Below the pieces are notes generated by a model that was not told the DNA's origin, searched no databases, and saw nothing but the letters and a program-made list of their open reading frames with translations. The position numbers and the translations under genes were made by a program. Positions 63,213 to 64,000 of a DNA stretch of 64,000 nt are shown in pieces (the first letter of the stretch is position 1; every line of letters starts with the position of its first letter). Source of the DNA: Rebecca billardiae RCC1528 (Eukaryota; Haptophyta); the NCBI GenBank assembly GCA_965240325.2, contig OZ251228.1, forward strand, positions 62,001-126,000, written 5' to 3'.

Positions 63213-64000
63213 ATGAGCGCGCTGGACGACGTCGACTTTGAGCTGTGCGTGCGGCACGCGGAGGTGCGGCGCACGTGGGACACGTTTGGCCCGCGCACCG
63301 CCCTCCTCCTCACCCGCTTCGCCGAGCGCGTCGAGGCCCTCGGCGTCCACGCCCTCCGCGACGACGAGCTGCGGCTCGTGGTGGACACGATCCGACGCGT
63401 CGAGCCCACGCAGTGGCCGGAGGCGCACTCGCGCTGGGCCGCGCGCGCGCTCGTGCGCACGTGGCTCACCGACGCGTACGGCGTCCTCGCGCAGGCGCGC
63501 GAGCTCGTCGCCGACGACCCCGCCGACGAGAACACCGACGCAAGCAACGCGCGCCGGCCCGCGCTGCTGAGCGCGCCGGAGAGGCTGGCGCCGCCCAAGC
63601 TGCGCGAGGCGCTGGCGCCCTTCTACGCGAAGGGGGTCGACCGGCTGCCCGCGACCGACCTCCGCGCCGTCGCGCGCGCCGTCGCGTGGATCACGCGCAC
63701 CGAGCCGCCCACGACCGCCAAGCAGCAGCGGCGCATGGTGGCAGATTGGGTCCTCGCAGCGCGGGCGCCCCCCGCCCCCGGCGCAGCCGCGGCCGGCGCT
63801 GCGGCCGCGGCGGGCGCGCCGCGCAGGGCCGAGCAGGAGCGATCGGCTGTGCCGCTCGGCGCTGGTGCCGCGCCGCGCTCCGGCCCGGCGGCGCGGCCGA
63901 CGGCGCGCGCGGCCGAGCGCGCCGCGGCAGGCGGTGCGCCGCGAGGCGGTGTGAGCTTCGTGGTGGACGTGCGCGGCGCGGGGCAGGCGGCGGCCGAGGC
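63213..64000 (+). CDS. Partial protein of unknown function, runs off the window
   Basis: An ATG-initiated frame (ATGAGCGCGCTGGACGAC) open for all 788 remaining bases with no stop. The first ~190 residues look globular and helical (DVDFELCVRHAEVRRTWDTF, FAERVEALGVHALRDDELRL, RWAARALVRTWLTDAYGVLA, ATDLRAVARAVAWITRTEPP, then KQQRRMVADWVLA), followed by an Ala/Gly/Pro-rich stretch and the start of a new block (GGVSFVVDV). Composition is strongly coding-like in this frame. I do not recognise the family and the C-terminal part is missing. Shared promoter region with the HAD gene. Confidence 0.7.
   Translation, partial: MSALDDVDFELCVRHAEVRRTWDTFGPRTALLLTRFAERVEALGVHALRDDELRLVVDTIRRVEPTQWPEAHSRWAARALVRTWLTDAYGVLAQARELVADDPADENTDASNARRPALLSAPERLAPPKLREALAPFYAKGVDRLPATDLRAVARAVAWITRTEPPTTAKQQRRMVADWVLAARAPPAPGAAAAGAAAAAGAPRRAEQERSAVPLGAGAAPRSGPAARPTARAAERAAAGGAPRGGVSFVVDVRGAGQAAAE

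Overview
The window looks like a very GC-rich nuclear segment from a unicellular eukaryote, most likely an alga with a haptophyte-like genome. The grounds are introns that start GTGCG and are almost pure GC/CG low complexity, eukaryotic gene content (RPD3-type histone deacetylase, BET-type double-bromodomain protein, KNL1/Spc105 kinetochore scaffold, ESRP-type RNA-binding protein), a RAP/FASTK-like organelle RNA protein with a hydrophobic leader, and TA-targeted DNA transposons. There are no operons. I recognise no tRNA, rRNA or CRISPR. The taxonomic call is inference.

Layout. 1-8495 is one giant imperfect palindrome. Its outer arms (1-1423 and 7073-8495) are reverse complements, the inner parts are 214-bp tandem repeats in opposite orientation, and a unique A+T-richer loop sits at about 3430-4270. 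It resembles a foldback transposon. 8670-15021 is a retroelement bounded by 437-bp direct repeats, with a gag-like ORF, one in-frame TAG, a reverse transcriptase-RNase H ORF and a short-period array where an integrase or recombinase might be expected. 15186-16223 is an intronless BET-like gene. 16752-19315 (minus) is a transmembrane leucine-rich-repeat protein with one repeat per 72-nt exon.

19400-26276 is a second mobile block: two nearly identical 808-bp TA-flanked elements, a Tc1/mariner/IS630-type transposase and a 415-bp satellite. 26439-32082 holds three putative secretory-pathway genes (glycosyltransferase-like, SGNH hydrolase, type II membrane protein). 32.1-36.9 kb is repeat-rich and contains coiled-coil gene fragments, a long (TA)n run and a 1,949-bp element with 36-bp inverted ends.

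36.9-48.5 kb is a gene-dense block: a membrane RING protein and an OTU deubiquitinase-like gene (divergent), histone deacetylase, a Cys/His-rich secreted protein, and the RAP protein. 48.5-52.7 kb has no recognised gene and carries tandem and dispersed repeats. 53.2-64 kb is gene-dense again: a three-span membrane protein whose 3' coding end seeds a minisatellite, KNL1, an ESRP-like protein, a HAD phosphatase and a partial unknown gene leaving the window. Several genes form divergent pairs 178-265 bp apart. Coding starts were taken at ATG, and exon borders were placed by eye using GTGCG...GCAG and reading-frame continuity.
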